Origin: Mytilinidion resinicola
Taxonomy: Eukaryota; Ascomycota; Dothideomycetes; Mytilinidiales; Mytilinidiaceae
Length of the DNA stretch: 64,000 bases
NCBI RefSeq assembly: GCF_010093595.1
Contig: NW_022985448.1
Coordinates: 525,671 to 589,670, forward strand
Direction of reading: 5' to 3'
Shown: one piece after another, positions 10,685 to 21,631 of the stretch
How positions within the stretch are numbered: the stretch's first letter is position 1
Layout: the number at the start of each line of letters is the position of its first letter
Position numbers and translations under genes: made by a program
Notes under the pieces: model-generated
What the model was told of the DNA's origin: nothing
The model's input: the letters and a program-made list of their open reading frames with translations, nothing else
Databases searched by the model: none

Positions 10685-11552
10685 CTTGAGCCCGGCGAAG
10701 ACTCCCGGTATCAGCAGAGTACAGCAACAAGAAGCATTGTAGGTAAAAAAGAGAATAGAACACTACTATCAGTGTATTTCATGGGTTTGAAGACAAAGAA
10801 GCTGAGATGGCTGTTTAAAGCATTGTCAGACGACGAGTGAAGAGATCTACGCTATCGCGAGTCTGCCTCGAAAACCACCTGGGCAGAGCTCGTGTTCGCA
10901 TTGTGGTGGCGTCTCCCATATTAGCGGCCTTGTCCAAGGAGGCCGCCCGCGTACTTCGTATGGCTGGTGTTACCATTGGAAAGACACACGAATGGTGGAA
11001 TGCCATCTCGGCGGCCATGGCGGTCTCGGTCTGCTCGCATTCTACGCGAGGCCGAGAGCCATGCGACAAACGCTGGGTGATTAAGGCCGTACGAGGCGGC
11101 ATTGAGGGCCACGGCTAAATCGTGTTGTCTGGCGCAGGACTGCGGAGGAGTGGTGCAGGAAGCGTGCGCCATCTCAAGGTCGCAAACCTAACTCGATTAG
11201 GGACGACTGTTGATTAAACACCAAGAATGTTAATTCGAATACTGATGCCGCGTACATACGGTGATACTGAGAACTGATCTGTGTATGCCTAGGTTCAATG
11301 CTTAGGTTCATCGCTTCCAGCTTACAGAGCTAGTATTCTATCTTACTTCAGCGTGTAAATCACGTGATATCAATATGAGATCTATTCGAACGTCTATATG
11401 CTACGTGTGAACTTGAATATATGACTTTGCGACGAATGTTAGTAGATTTTTCAAGTAAAGAGGGCTTATATAGTTAAAGCTGCATACAACAGGCCACGAT
11501 AACTAGAAAACGATTCCCTCTTTTTTTCAACCCCTCCGTAGATTCTTATCAT
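10685..11552. other. Upstream region of the ABC transporter gene / 3' side of the GST-like gene
   Basis: 10,815-11,170 is GC-rich with overlapping ORFs in three or more frames and no recognisable protein. 11,200-11,520 is AT-rich, consistent with untranslated or intergenic DNA. No RNA gene seen. Confidence 0.35.
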
Positions 11553-12555
11553 TTAAGGTCGGAACACCCAGTCCTCATCAAACTTCCCGTAAGTGATTCC
11601 CTCTACACCTTTGAACACATCATCGTAATGCTTGACCTTGGACTTCGGATTCTCTGCCTGACGAAAGTACCCTTTCCCGACCTCTCTGAGCTGCGGATCA
11701 TTCCACATCTTGCTAATCCACTCAATTGCCTCAGGCGTCGCCGTAGTTAACGGGAGATTATATGATCGAAATCGCTGTTTCGTATCTATAAGCAAAAGCC
11801 CATATTGAAAAGGACAGGTCGTGGTTAAAATCAAGAGTCTTCTTAGTACGTACCCAAAGCACCGGCCAAAAGAACGCATCCACGATCCCAAACTCGCCGC
11901 ACAAATATCCCTCATCTTTTACCTTACTGCCCCCTTCATTAGCTCTTTCGATCGTCTTTCTTCTCGCATTTCCCCATATTTCCAAGACTCTCTTCACGTT
12001 CTTTCTAGCCGCATCGCTAATTGGGATCGCGCCCTCGTACTTGGCAATGAAGTTCGCCGAAAACTCGTTGCGCATAGCTACAAAGCCCGAATGCATTTCA
12101 GCCGTCGCGGAGCGTGCGAGAGCTCGAAGGTAGGGGTCCGACGGGAAAAATGGGAGGGAAGGGTGTTCTTCTGCCAAGTGGAGGAGAATGGCGAGAGAGT
12201 CGTTGATATTAAGCGGTGGGTCGTACTTGTTGTCTACAAGAACGGGTACAAGCCCGCTGGGGGATAGTGCATTGAGCTTTGCTTGTACGTAAGCCCAGAT
12301 TCTTTTGATGAGTTGTGGAAGCGAGCGATGCATACTTCTGCTCTCGATTCTAGCCAGAGATTGAGCATGCGCATATCGTACGGAATCGAGTAGTAATCCA
12401 ACAGGACTCTTACTCTTGCTGTCCATGCTGTAATGCAGTTAGCGGGAAGCTAGGCTCACCATTGCGAACTACTTGCATGAATATCTGTCCCAAAGACCGA
12501 TGAGAAAGTATCTCGGTCGATCAGTTTCTTCTTTGAGAGTGGAATTGGGGCCCAT
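11553..12555 (-). CDS. Glutathione S-transferase-like protein with a frame-scrambled N-terminal segment
   Basis: Exons 12555-12473, 12427-11854 and 11774-11553 (introns of 45 and 79 bp) give an open 292-aa frame. Clear GST features are LSPSGLVPVLV with NDSLAILLHLAEEHP (end of the thioredoxin fold, glutathione-binding SLAI region) and an alpha-helical C-terminal domain ending FGIVDAFFWPVLW and EWISKMWNDPQL. The first exon (PRYFLIGLWDRYS) also fits. Between them, however, the reading frame gives unrelated residues (MDSKSKSPVGLLL..), while the +1 frame of the same DNA (about 12335-12425) encodes WTARVRVLLDYYSIPYDM, a typical GST beta-alpha segment. Two compensating indels therefore appear to have replaced about 30 residues of the glutathione-binding domain. 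It may be a dying gene or contain sequence errors; catalytic competence is doubtful. Confidence 0.65.
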
Positions 12556-13678
12556 GTTTTCTATCTGGAGTTTGATACCAAGAGAGAGATAGATATAGAA
12601 TATGTTTGCGAACTTGATGAGAAGATAAGTAGTTGTGGTAAGTCTGTGTGAGTCACTCCGTGTACGCCCTACCGTGTACAAGCCAAGTAGTGCTAAGAGG
12701 CTCCATAGCTGTATACTTGTGTGAATTGAACACGCTTCTATCTAACAACACTGTTGGACACTTATTTATCGTAGATCGTGATGGTGTAAGCAGATGCTTT
12801 CGGGGACTCTCCTGACTGTCTCCATTCCAGACACCGAGCGTACTATCGATGCTTACATGTTCTACATGAGTCTCTTTCATCACTTCTGGACGTAGCGGAG
12901 ATGGTAACTAAGCTAAATGAAAATTCTCAAGTTCCATGCGTATCTGTACGTATCCAGCATACGGTATAGGTCGAGGGTGGTGAGGGAAGACTGATCTCTG
13001 GTATTTCGTAGGTAAACATAAGCCGGGCTCGACTGCTTCAGGTTTAGCGCTGTAAATAGGCTAAACTACTTTGGGTAAGCAGACACGTGGCCGGCTGATT
13101 CTTCCCGTACGATCCTTCTTCCCCTTGCATGATGTGACGCCAGGCAGACTGGGCAGTCTCCTGTAACAGCCACCGAGTCTCCACTTGATAAGGATTCGAA
13201 CTTCATGCGCATGAGTTATGCGGAGCACGTAGGATGATTGCCTTCCTTCCACGCATGATGGAATACTGTTGCCTGACTGCGGACGACCTCCCATCTGTCC
13301 AGTGCATAGGACACTGCCTCTCACAAGGCAGACCTCAACGTTGGGAGTGGTGTGGAAGCCTCAGCTGAGATGTCTCCCTATGGGATAAAGACCTCCAGGA
13401 CCCCATGAGCGATGTTTGCGATGTCGTGACATTTCCTGTACGTTATCCGTGCTCTGCACTTCTCGCCCACTGCAATTCGAATCCGCAGGATCGAATGTAC
13501 GCGGCTATGCTTGTTCCAGGCGCTGTTGCTGGCACGCCTGCCGCATACGGGTTAGCGCTGCGGGGACACCTCGGCTCGTCCCGCTAAGCGCCAAGCTTGA
13601 AACGACAACCTCCGCATCCCATTCCATCCTCATATACTTAGCGCTGCACTGCTCGTTGCGCTTCTATTCTCACGCCCT
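12556..13678. other. Intergenic region between divergent GST-like and DUF7924 genes
   Basis: No protein family or RNA gene recognised. 13,070-13,380 has several short ORFs and a T-loop-like GATTCGAAC on the reverse strand whose stems do not pair. 13,560-13,678 is the likely promoter and 5' UTR of the DUF7924 gene. Confidence 0.35.
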
Positions 13679-15289
13679 ATGGCTCCGCAAGCCAAGTCTG
13701 CTCCCGCCAAGAAGAACAGGCGGAAAACCGCAGCAGGTCCTGCGACCCCCATCGTGAGGTCTGTCAAGCCTCGAAAGAGCGCGCGACTGCAAAACGATTC
13801 AACACCCTCCACACGTCCTGCACCCATCTCTCAGCCAGCTTGCGCTAGACGGAAGCGTTCGCGAGACCCTGAAGCTGAAGCCGACGATCGAGAAGGCGTG
13901 TGTCCTGAAGCTGAAGCCGATCCAAGCGTGCACCCTGCAAAACGGCCCCGAAGTCTTCCCTCCCCCCAACTCCAGCTCTCTGAGACCAACCTGCGAAGAT
14001 TCAACGGCGAAGAGATGCACATCACTCCGGCTTCACGCATCAAACGGTCCTCTTCACAACGTTCCACATCATCAGACGTAACCCAGGATACAGCCCGATC
14101 CCAACGCTCCTCTGGCACCACCGCCTACTACCGCTTCGCCCATCTTGCGACCGCCCAGGTCTACATCCACACCGATTCTGCTGAGGATATCCAAGAGGCC
14201 ATCGACGCTGTTTTCAAAGCCGAACCCTCCGAGGAACGCCGGGATCAACTCAAAGCTATATCTCAAGTGCTCCACAACGGCTGCACCAAGGCAGCCAGGG
14301 CTGCGGTTGGCGAAGATGACTTTGTTCACCTATTCTTCGCTGCCCTCAAGGCTATGAGCTCCGAAAAGCTCTGTCTCCGTGAAAAAGCCGACTGGCAGGA
14401 GGTGCTTAAGCCAAGGATCCAGCGGTCGCATTTCAATTTGGATTTCCTGGCAGGTTTTGACTTCATGGCCGGTTACCAGCAACAAGAGGTTGACGCCACC
14501 GCTACACCGCGGAAACGCCACCAGGAGTCTGCTGGCCAGACGTACATCTCCCCCCGATCCTCAATGGCCAACGCATTCGACCCTATGCCAGCCAAGGAAC
14601 CAGGCACAATGCCTCCCCCCGCCCCACCCTCTGTCCTAGAGGCAGATCGCTCCCCGATCAAAACACCCCGTCCCGATATTTCAATAGGCACAGAAGTTAC
14701 AGCTCTCACGTCTGCTCTCTCGTCGCAAGATACCAACAGCTCCGAGGCCTGGCTATTTCTCACCCAGCTCCAAAATATGATGGTGCATCGTGAGTCAGGC
14801 GGGCCGCAAGAACCGGTGCTGATCTCAGTACCCGCCCCACGCGCGTCAGATCTCGCCTTCCCATTTGCTGTTGTTGAGGGCAAGGCCTACTCGACCGGAA
14901 AACAGGTGTTCGAAGCAGAGAACCAAGCTGCGGTTGCTGGGGCTTGTGGACTGAAGATGCAGCTTTGTCTGGATGAGCTGGTGGAGCGCGCAGCGCCCAC
15001 ACCCACAAGTGATGTTCTACCCGCACCAAAGAACCAACCCGCACTCTTCTTCTCTATCTGCACCCAAGGCCCAATCCACGAGCTTTGGGTCCACTGGACC
15101 AACGTTGAAGGTGGTATGCGCAAGTTCCACATGAAGCTTTTAAAAATTTGTCACGGGGTGTTGCTGGAGGGCGTGGAGGACTTTATTGTTGCTGTAGATA
15201 ATATGTTGCGTTGGGGTACAGGGCAGTTTCTGGAATCAGTGGTGGAGCGTCTGGGCAGGGTGGCAAGGAACACAAGGGCAGAAGCTTAG
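13679..15289 (+). CDS. DUF7924 domain protein, 536 aa
   Basis: Single exon. Residues 1-120 are basic, Ser/Pro-rich and disordered, with AT-hook/NLS-like patches (KKNRRK, KPRKSARL, ARRKRSRD) and a short acidic duplication (PEAEAD twice). The C-terminal third carries the fungal DUF7924 signature: LAFPFAVVEGKAYSTGK, then EAENQAAVAGACGLK, then ALFFSICTQGPIHELWVHW, KFHMKLLKICHGVLL and FIVAVDNMLRWG. The family is widespread and expanded in fungi with no assigned function. The buried beta-strand followed by E-x-K (VVEGK) and the downstream QNQAA helix resemble PD-(D/E)xK nuclease folds; that is my inference only. The basic N-terminus suggests nuclear location. Confidence 0.75.
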   Translation: MAPQAKSAPAKKNRRKTAAGPATPIVRSVKPRKSARLQNDSTPSTRPAPISQPACARRKRSRDPEAEADDREGVCPEAEADPSVHPAKRPRSLPSPQLQLSETNLRRFNGEEMHITPASRIKRSSSQRSTSSDVTQDTARSQRSSGTTAYYRFAHLATAQVYIHTDSAEDIQEAIDAVFKAEPSEERRDQLKAISQVLHNGCTKAARAAVGEDDFVHLFFAALKAMSSEKLCLREKADWQEVLKPRIQRSHFNLDFLAGFDFMAGYQQQEVDATATPRKRHQESAGQTYISPRSSMANAFDPMPAKEPGTMPPPAPPSVLEADRSPIKTPRPDISIGTEVTALTSALSSQDTNSSEAWLFLTQLQNMMVHRESGGPQEPVLISVPAPRASDLAFPFAVVEGKAYSTGKQVFEAENQAAVAGACGLKMQLCLDELVERAAPTPTSDVLPAPKNQPALFFSICTQGPIHELWVHWTNVEGGMRKFHMKLLKICHGVLLEGVEDFIVAVDNMLRWGTGQFLESVVERLGRVARNTRAEA

Positions 15290-16034
15290 TGTATTCGCAG
15301 GTGAATCGAACAGTCATCTTTCTGCATTTCTTCATCTACTTGGCAAGGTGCAATCGTGATACAAGTGTGGGATGTTCAGCAACTCGAGTGCATAACTCGC
15401 TCGTGTCAATTTACGTACAAACATCAAGACTCCTTTGCAATCACAAACCATTACTCAGCGTCGATCTACTTCTCTTCAATCTCCTCTTCCCCGTCCATCT
15501 CCTTCCCGTCAATCACATTCTTACTCCTCCACATCTTGAGATTGCGATATCTCAGTGTTGCGTTAAACCCCCTTACTTCTGCTTCCGCCTCCGCCATTTT
15601 CCTAAGAAAACAATCAGCTCGAATCCTGCGTGCAACATCAACAGTTAAATATGACGTCCATCCTTCATTTCCCGCATGCCCGCGTAGATATAGTGGGTCT
15701 GATGTTGGTACCTGGGTCCGAAACGCTGACGGCGAGGCTGAGTACGCTTGGCGATCTACAACTTGCCGTTTCCGCACAGGATGAAACACGACCATCCATG
15801 AGAGCAATCTTCCAAGAAAATACAGAAATAGTGTGAGATGTTGAGAATAGATGTTGAAAGCATGACTTCAAGAAAAAAAAAAAAAAAAGTGTGTACTTAT
15901 TTCCCGATCCCTTCCCCTCAACGTCCTCAGAAGCAAAACAGAAAGCGAAGAGTATAGTTCCTACCCTTCAGCCCCCAATATACCTTTTTCTTGCTCTCCC
16001 TCATCATCAATAAAACCTCCACACCACTCCGACA
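15290..16034. other. Intergenic region with a doubtful minus-strand ORF and a 16-A tract
   Basis: A minus-strand open frame (15807-15466, 113 codons) ends in a charged segment (RKMAEAEAEVRGFN, EMDGEEEIEEK) but matches no family I know; it could be the last exon of a small gene or chance. A run of 16 A lies at 15873-15888, and a pyrimidine-rich leader precedes the next gene. Confidence 0.35.
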
Positions 16035-16382
16035 ATGCACCTCACCTCGCCCCAGCCCCTCCTCTCCCTCCTTCTCCTCCTCACCACCACCGCCCTCGCC
16101 ACCGACTGCCTCCTCAGCGTCGGCCACCTCGCCAACGGCGCCCTCGCAGACGCCTACATAATCCGCCAAAGCGCCGAATACAAGGTCGAAAATATCCTGT
16201 GTCAGTTCCCTGCCCACATCGACCAAGACGGCCACTACGCGCTGGAAGACTGTAACCCGGGGTACATCTTCACGTTCAGTCAGGATGGGACGCAGGCTTG
16301 GTATGAGAATGATGCGGGGGAGACGTATTCGGGGACGCAGGAAGTTACGGATGGGCATTGGACGGGGTTTTTGTTCTGCTAG
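16035..16382 (+). CDS. Small secreted protein, 115 aa, four cysteines
   Basis: Single exon. Residues 1-22 form a strong signal peptide (poly-Leu core, LLSLLLLLTTTALA, cleavage after ALA). The mature part is about 93 aa, acidic and aromatic, with Cys at about residues 26, 56, 73 and 115 (the last residue), suggesting two disulphides. No known domain was recognised. Size, signal peptide and even Cys count fit the broad class of fungal small secreted or effector-like proteins, but there is no functional evidence. The leader just upstream is CT-rich, as is common in expressed fungal genes. Confidence 0.65.
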   Translation: MHLTSPQPLLSLLLLLTTTALATDCLLSVGHLANGALADAYIIRQSAEYKVENILCQFPAHIDQDGHYALEDCNPGYIFTFSQDGTQAWYENDAGETYSGTQEVTDGHWTGFLFC

Positions 16383-17633
16383 TGGGATGTGGGAGGGTGG
16401 AAGGGAATGGGGATAAGGATGGTAGGGGCTGATGGTGCGCTACAATCTTGGAGGTGTTGTTTCGGCAGGAAGGCAAGGGGCTAGTTAACTTGGAACTGGC
16501 GAAAGGGTGGAGGTAGAGTAAAGAATTGAAACAATACCGGAGGTCCTTACGCATTCTGCTTCGGAATGTACTGTACAATAGTTCTGTCGGCATAATCTTA
16601 TGGCTGGAAGCCGCCCAAGCTATTTTCCTCTGATTGCACGTGACTCTATAGGACGAGAAGTCTTGAACAGCATCATTAGAGTTGGGTAGCAGTATTACCG
16701 ATCGATGGTCGGGCGTTGTTTGCATGTTTCTTTTCCACATGGCAGCACAAGACGATGCCCCTTTGCTCTCTCTTAACTGCCGTCGTATCGGGGGTTCGTA
16801 TGCAGCAGTTCAAGTGGAGTCGGCATGATGCCGCACACGTGGTCGTATCACCGTTGCTTGGAAGCGAGAGGCTGCCGCTGCCGAACCGTAGTCGCGGCCG
16901 CTAGACGCGCCAAACCATGACAGGGGTACTTAAACAGGTAGTTGAGTGTTTGCACGGACTTATCGGAGCGCTTGGTGTGAGGCTCCAGCCGTAAGATATG
17001 CTATCGGGAAAAATAGGAAAATGACGCGACCTCCCTCGGCTGGAAAGGATGCGCTTTGAAGAACCCGGCGTATGGCAGGTGATAGATTGGTCGCAAGTGC
17101 GGAGAACCCTGAGAGTAATCATTAGGAACCAGAAAATTCTGTTATCTTGACGTTTGTGATTGGATCTGGGGTGGATTTGCTCGTGATATATGATGCAAGA
17201 CGCAGGGGGTACGGAAGATGCCAAACTATTGGATTCCCGAGGGACTGGACAGGCCGGAAGCATGGCAACGAGATTTGAGCGACCGCGTAGTTGAAGAAAA
17301 ATGTGATTGGTACGTGAATTAGCTTGCAATTATTCGCAGCTGATCAATTCACACCGCTTTCGAAGTGTGTGCGGAGTACTTGGGATAAGTATTTGCAGGA
17401 CAATAGAATGGATGGACCATGACACTGGTCTGCATGGGAAAATTCTGATGAAGGTTGATAGTGTGGGTCTCGTTACAGACGACAAGACGCCAGTAATTTG
17501 GAAGCGCAAAATAGTCCTTATACCTGGATATCATAACCAGCAATGACCTCTACTATGAGGCGGCCGACGGACCGATGCGCTCTATATGAGTATGACAAGG
17601 AAGAATGATGTATTTAACCTTGGTCTTCCCATA
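16383..17633. other. 1.25-kb gene-poor stretch
   Basis: Contains only short overlapping ORFs on both strands, none with a recognisable domain. Serves as the 3' flank of the small secreted protein gene and of the GMF gene. Confidence 0.4.
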
Positions 17634-18276
17634 TCATGATTCCCCCTTGAGCTTCTCTTCGATGTCCTCGAGGTCTTCGGCGGAGTCGATCTCGATTATC
17701 TTACCCGTCTCGGCGGTGTTGCGCATGAGCTCCTTGGCACCAGCATACAGCATCTTAACCTCGCTGTTGCATGTGACAGGAAGGTAGTATACCATAACGT
17801 ACGGCACTGATAGCCGGCCGGAGGGCTGGAAGAAGGAGCGTAAGCGCGTGCCTTGTGACTCGATTGCATGGACATACGAGGGTGAGGGGGTAGCTGAGGA
17901 GGATGAATCGCGGAGCATGGTCTGGCAGCTCGTCACCTAGGTCCTGCATATTGGTAAAGACATCGTCCTCTGCCTGTGAAATCTCCAACGTCTTCTTATC
18001 AATCTGGTCTTGCTTGAGCAAGCCAAGTCAGCACCGCTGGAGCAAGGGATCGACAGGTGGCGCCACGAGAGTTCGTGTCGTGGAGACTGGGTGAGAAGGA
18101 GTGGCAAGGCATACATATGACAGCCTGGGGGTCCTTTGCTCGCGAGGTGCCTAGTCGGAACTTGCGTAGCTTGTCCTAGACGTCTATTAGAACTGACGAC
18201 GGAGGGGCAGTGTTGGTGGGGCGTTTGAAACCTTTGTCTCCGTCGAGAAGGTATACAGGCGAGATTCAGAAGCCAT
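17634..18276 (-). CDS. Glia maturation factor (ADF/cofilin-like, Arp2/3 debranching), 142 aa
   Basis: Exons 18276-18232, 18175-18115, 18008-17878 and 17825-17634; introns of 56, 106 and 52 bp; phases sum to exactly 143 codons. The product starts MASESRLYTFS and carries the full GMF ADF-H fold: QAVIYQIDKKTLEI, DDVFTNMQDLGDELPDHAPRF, PSGRLSVPYVMVYYLPVT, and MLYAGAKELMRNTAE near the C-terminus. GMF (Aim7 in yeast) is a cytoplasmic protein that binds the Arp2/3 complex and removes branches from actin networks rather than severing filaments. Length equals the family norm (about 140). It is divergent from the MoaB-like gene, with 214 bp between start codons. Confidence 0.92.
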
Positions 18277-18490
18277 GCTGGTAGTAGAGCTGTACTAGGA
18301 CGAGTAATTCAGTGTTGCTTGAGAGATAGGGCTGAGGCGGTTATGGTGGCATGAGGTGGAGCTCAACCGTCATGCGGGGCGAGCTGACTCGCGCACGAAG
18401 CTCCGCGACAAACTTCATGCACCATCATCCTCCACGTCGCACCGCCAGCAAATCAAGGTGCTGTGAACAACCACCCGCAATAACTACCCC
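18277..18490. promoter_or_regulatory. Shared divergent promoter of GMF and MoaB-like genes
   Basis: 214 bp between two divergent start codons with no ORF; must hold both 5' UTRs and promoters. I see no clear TATA box. Confidence 0.5.
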
Positions 18491-19606
18491 ATGTTCAGTC
18501 GACTGAATCAGGTCGTCCGTCACCTCTCTCGGCCGCTCCCGAATTACGCGCATCGCTCTGCAGCGAGCCCCCAGTTATCCTTCCAAACATCCATAACGTC
18601 ATCAGCCATGGCGACTGAAGGCCAAGGGAAGAGCCTCATACACACGGCGGCATGTCTGATCATCGGGGATGAGGTGCTTGGCGGCAAGGTCACTACCGAC
18701 AGCCCACCAGAGGGGAGTCGACTTGCTAATGGGCTACTGTAGACCGTCGACACGAATTCCGCATACTTCGCCAAGTTCTGTTTCTCTCTCGGGATCAACC
18801 TGAAGCGGATAGAGGTTATTGCCGACGATGAGGACGAGATCGTGGAAGCTGCACGACGCATGTCCACGAAGTACGATTTTGTAGTGACATCGGGAGGCAT
18901 TGGTCCTACGTGAGTGCACAATCGCGCTTCGCAGACGCCTGCTAATACAACCCAACACCACAGACATGACGATATCACGTATCAATCGATCGCGAAAGCC
19001 TTTGACCTACCGTTGAAACTACATGAGGACGCGTTTGCACGGATGAAGCGGCTGTCGAAGCCGCACCCTTCACAACCAAACTTCAGCTGGGACACACCGT
19101 CAGCGTCGTTGACGGCGAAGAAGCGGATGATAGAGCTGCCGCTGGACGACTCAAAACCATACGAGGACCAGGTGGTGTTTGTCGACGAGACCCTCTGGGT
19201 GCCCGTAAGTGTCGTCAACGGGAATATTCACATCCTGCCCGGGGTGCCTAGGCTGTTCCAGCAGATGCTGGATGGGCTGAAGCCGCGCATACTGCCGCGG
19301 CTGACAGACCCCGAGGGCAAGGGCGTACAACGGATATTGATCTCGACGCCAATGGCCGAGAGCGCAATTGCAGAGTATCTGACAGAGCTGGCGGGCAGGG
19401 TGGAGCCGAAGGGAGTCAAGGTGGGCAGCTATCCGCGCTGGGGCAAGGAGCACAACACGGTGACGCTGGTGGGACGCGACCTGGAGTTCATGGAGAGCCT
19501 GGTGGCAGAGGTGGAACAGGCCGTGCAAGGGAAGCGGGTGTCGGTCGAAGGGGAGGACGACGCAGAGACGGCCGATCCGGAGGCGGGCAAGCTGGCGTCG
19601 GGGTGA
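18491..19606 (+). CDS. MoaB/CinA-like molybdopterin-binding domain protein, 335 aa
   Basis: Exons 18491-18688, 18743-18909 and 18964-19606; introns of 54 and 54 bp. Residues 1-40 look like a mitochondrial presequence (Arg/Ser-rich, no acids), with an alternative start at MATEGQGKS (18609). The fold is MoCF_biosynth: AACLIIGDEVLGGK, TVDTNSAYFAKFCFSLGI, then the signature VTSGGIGPTHDD, and HILPGVPRLFQQML. It matches the N-terminal half of animal FLAD1 and bacterial CinA, where this domain is linked to FAD hydrolysis or nucleotide clean-up. No C-terminal PAPS-reductase-like FAD synthase domain is present; that domain is encoded separately at 42678-43649. Confidence 0.85.
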
Positions 19607-20835
19607 GGGACAGAGGTGACAAGGCCACGCAATAGAGGCGAGTTGCGGAATAGTGCCCGTGACGATGGTGTTGCAGTGAGCAGTGAGTGGCAGGTGGCAA
19701 CAGCAACAGTGAGACGCGGACCGTCCCACGGCGGCCGTGCCGTGCTCGCAGCGATGTTCTCGAAAGCATGCAGAAGCCGTCCAGCGCCGCCGCGTTGGGC
19801 TCTAGCCGTGCCCGTCGGGGAGCGCCAAGCCATGTGTCCCGTTGGTGCATGCAGTGGTGATAGCGCTACCTCTCGTGTTCAATAGCCTCCTGTCAGCGCC
19901 CGCGGCCTCGTGCGCGCTGCATCAACGGCGCTCGTGGCCGCCAGCAACGGCCGGCGTGCGGAGCGGGCTCTGCTGGACCGATCGGTATCGCTGTATACCG
20001 ACGATGGGTCGGCGGTTCGAGCTGCGAGAGACGCAGGGCGCAGGGCTGATACCCCGCGTGGTATCGCTCAGTGCAGCATGTTTCCGACCAGCTCGCGACA
20101 CAGGGGCTCCCTGACTCTGCTACCGCTCGCGCACATTGAGATTCACTCACGTGGGCGGAGCGTTGAGTGGCCACGCTCCCCCGGCCTCGCGCAAGCCATT
20201 CACTCCCGGGCCCTGCTGGAGACCCCCGGGCCAGGCCGCCCTCCCCTCTGCAGAGCAGCGCCGTCGTGGGAGTGCATCGTGGAATAGGCCATGGCGATTC
20301 GCGTAGGGGCCCGCCAGGCCGGCTGCGGCGGGTGTTGTGGCGAGGAATGCTGAATGCGAGTCTGTCTTTCTTTTGGCGGACGGGGGTTAGGGCCAGCAGC
20401 GTGCAGCCAACGGGGCTCGCGGTCTGAGGGCGGCAAGACACCATGAAGGTGGGAGTCGGGGAGCAAAGACAGGCACACAGGCCCGTCTTGGGCTAGCTGT
20501 CTGCGGTCGCTGCGCGAGGATACGCCCCGAGTAGGCGAATCAGCGCCCGCAGCTTTTCGTTGCCGAGTGTGAAGCTGCTTTCTCTCCAAAACCTCCCCCG
20601 TCCACCACCACCCCATCCCATCACCACATTCCCCCAGCCGCGCCCCGACGTCAATTGCTGTGCCCCGACGCCGCGAGACGCCCACACTGCCCGTCCTCTC
20701 GCCCCGCTGCCGCCCGCTGACCGCCCGTCTTCGCGCCTCCTCGCTGCACACCTCGCCGGCGAACAAGCGCCCACCACTGCGGCCCTACATCCGTCGACAC
20801 CGCCGCCGCAGCGCTCCAGTTCACTTCACACACAA
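19607..20835. other. GC-rich intergenic region and long 5' leader of ras
   Basis: About 1.2 kb of GC-rich DNA with many overlapping ORFs in all frames, none recognisable. The last 250 bp is C-rich on the plus strand and is a likely 5' UTR of the ras gene. Confidence 0.45.
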
Positions 20836-21631
20836 TGGCTTCAAAGGCAAGTTTTCGTCCAAAGCCATTCAGGGGCTCTGCTGACCGCCTGCCAGTTCCT
20901 CCGGGAGTACAAGTTGGTCGTGGTAGGAGGAGGTGGCGTGGGAAAGTCGTGCCTCACCATCCAGCTCATTCAAAGCCACTTCGTAGACGAGTATGATCCA
21001 ACCATCGAAGGTCAGTTTTCTGCATGCCTTCGTCCCGCCTCAATGAGCTGACAGGCCTTGGCGCAGACTCGTACCGCAAGCAGTGCGTGATCGACGAGGA
21101 GGTCGCCCTGCTCGACGTGCTCGACACGGCCGGCCAGGAGGAGTACTCGGCCATGCGGGAGCAGTACATGCGGACCGGCGAGGGCTTCCTGCTCGTCTAC
21201 TCGATAACAGACAGGCAATCGTTCGAGGAGATCATGACCTTTCAGCAGCAGATTCTACGGGTCAAGGACAAGGACTACTTCCCCATGATTGTGGTCGGCA
21301 ACAAGTGCGATCTCGAGGGTGAGAGGCAGGTATCAACTCAAGGTCAGTTTGCCTCTATTTTCGGCACCTTCTATATTTGGCACTGACACCGGCATCAGAG
21401 GGCCAGAATCTGGCGCGACAGTTTGGCTGCAAGTTCATCGAGACGTCGGCGAAATCACGCATCAATGTCGACAACGCCTTCTACGACATCGTTCGGGAGA
21501 TCCGCAGGTATAACAAGGAGATGTCATCATACTCGGGCGCGCCCCAGCAAGGAGCGAACGGCCAGATGAGCAAGTTGGAAATGGACGGCCACGACAAGAA
21601 GCGGGGTTGCTGCGGGTGCACCGTCATGTAG
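20836..21631 (+). CDS. ras1: Ras GTPase, 211 aa
   Basis: Exons 20836-20847, 20896-21010, 21067-21342 and 21399-21631. The first intron is GC..AG (AAG|GCAAGT..CCAG) and is needed to join MASK to [18 protein letters not shown]. Motifs: P-loop GGGGVGKS (residues 15-22), effector [30 protein letters not shown], and a C-terminal CCGCTVM, a CaaX box (CTVM) for farnesylation preceded by palmitoylatable Cys. Length and sequence match the fungal RasA/Ras1 group, a plasma-membrane switch for cAMP/MAPK signalling, polarity and development. Glycine and glutamine positions of the active site are wild type. Confidence 0.95.

Noticed and set aside
13175..13255. Possible minus-strand tRNA (T-loop-like GTTCGAATCC)
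   Set aside because: The flanking bases do not form the T stem beyond one pair, and no acceptor or anticodon stem can be drawn.
19893..20444. 183-codon minus ORF and several overlapping ORFs upstream of ras
   Set aside because: All frames are open because of high GC; Arg/Pro/Ser-rich products, no domain, no splice structure.
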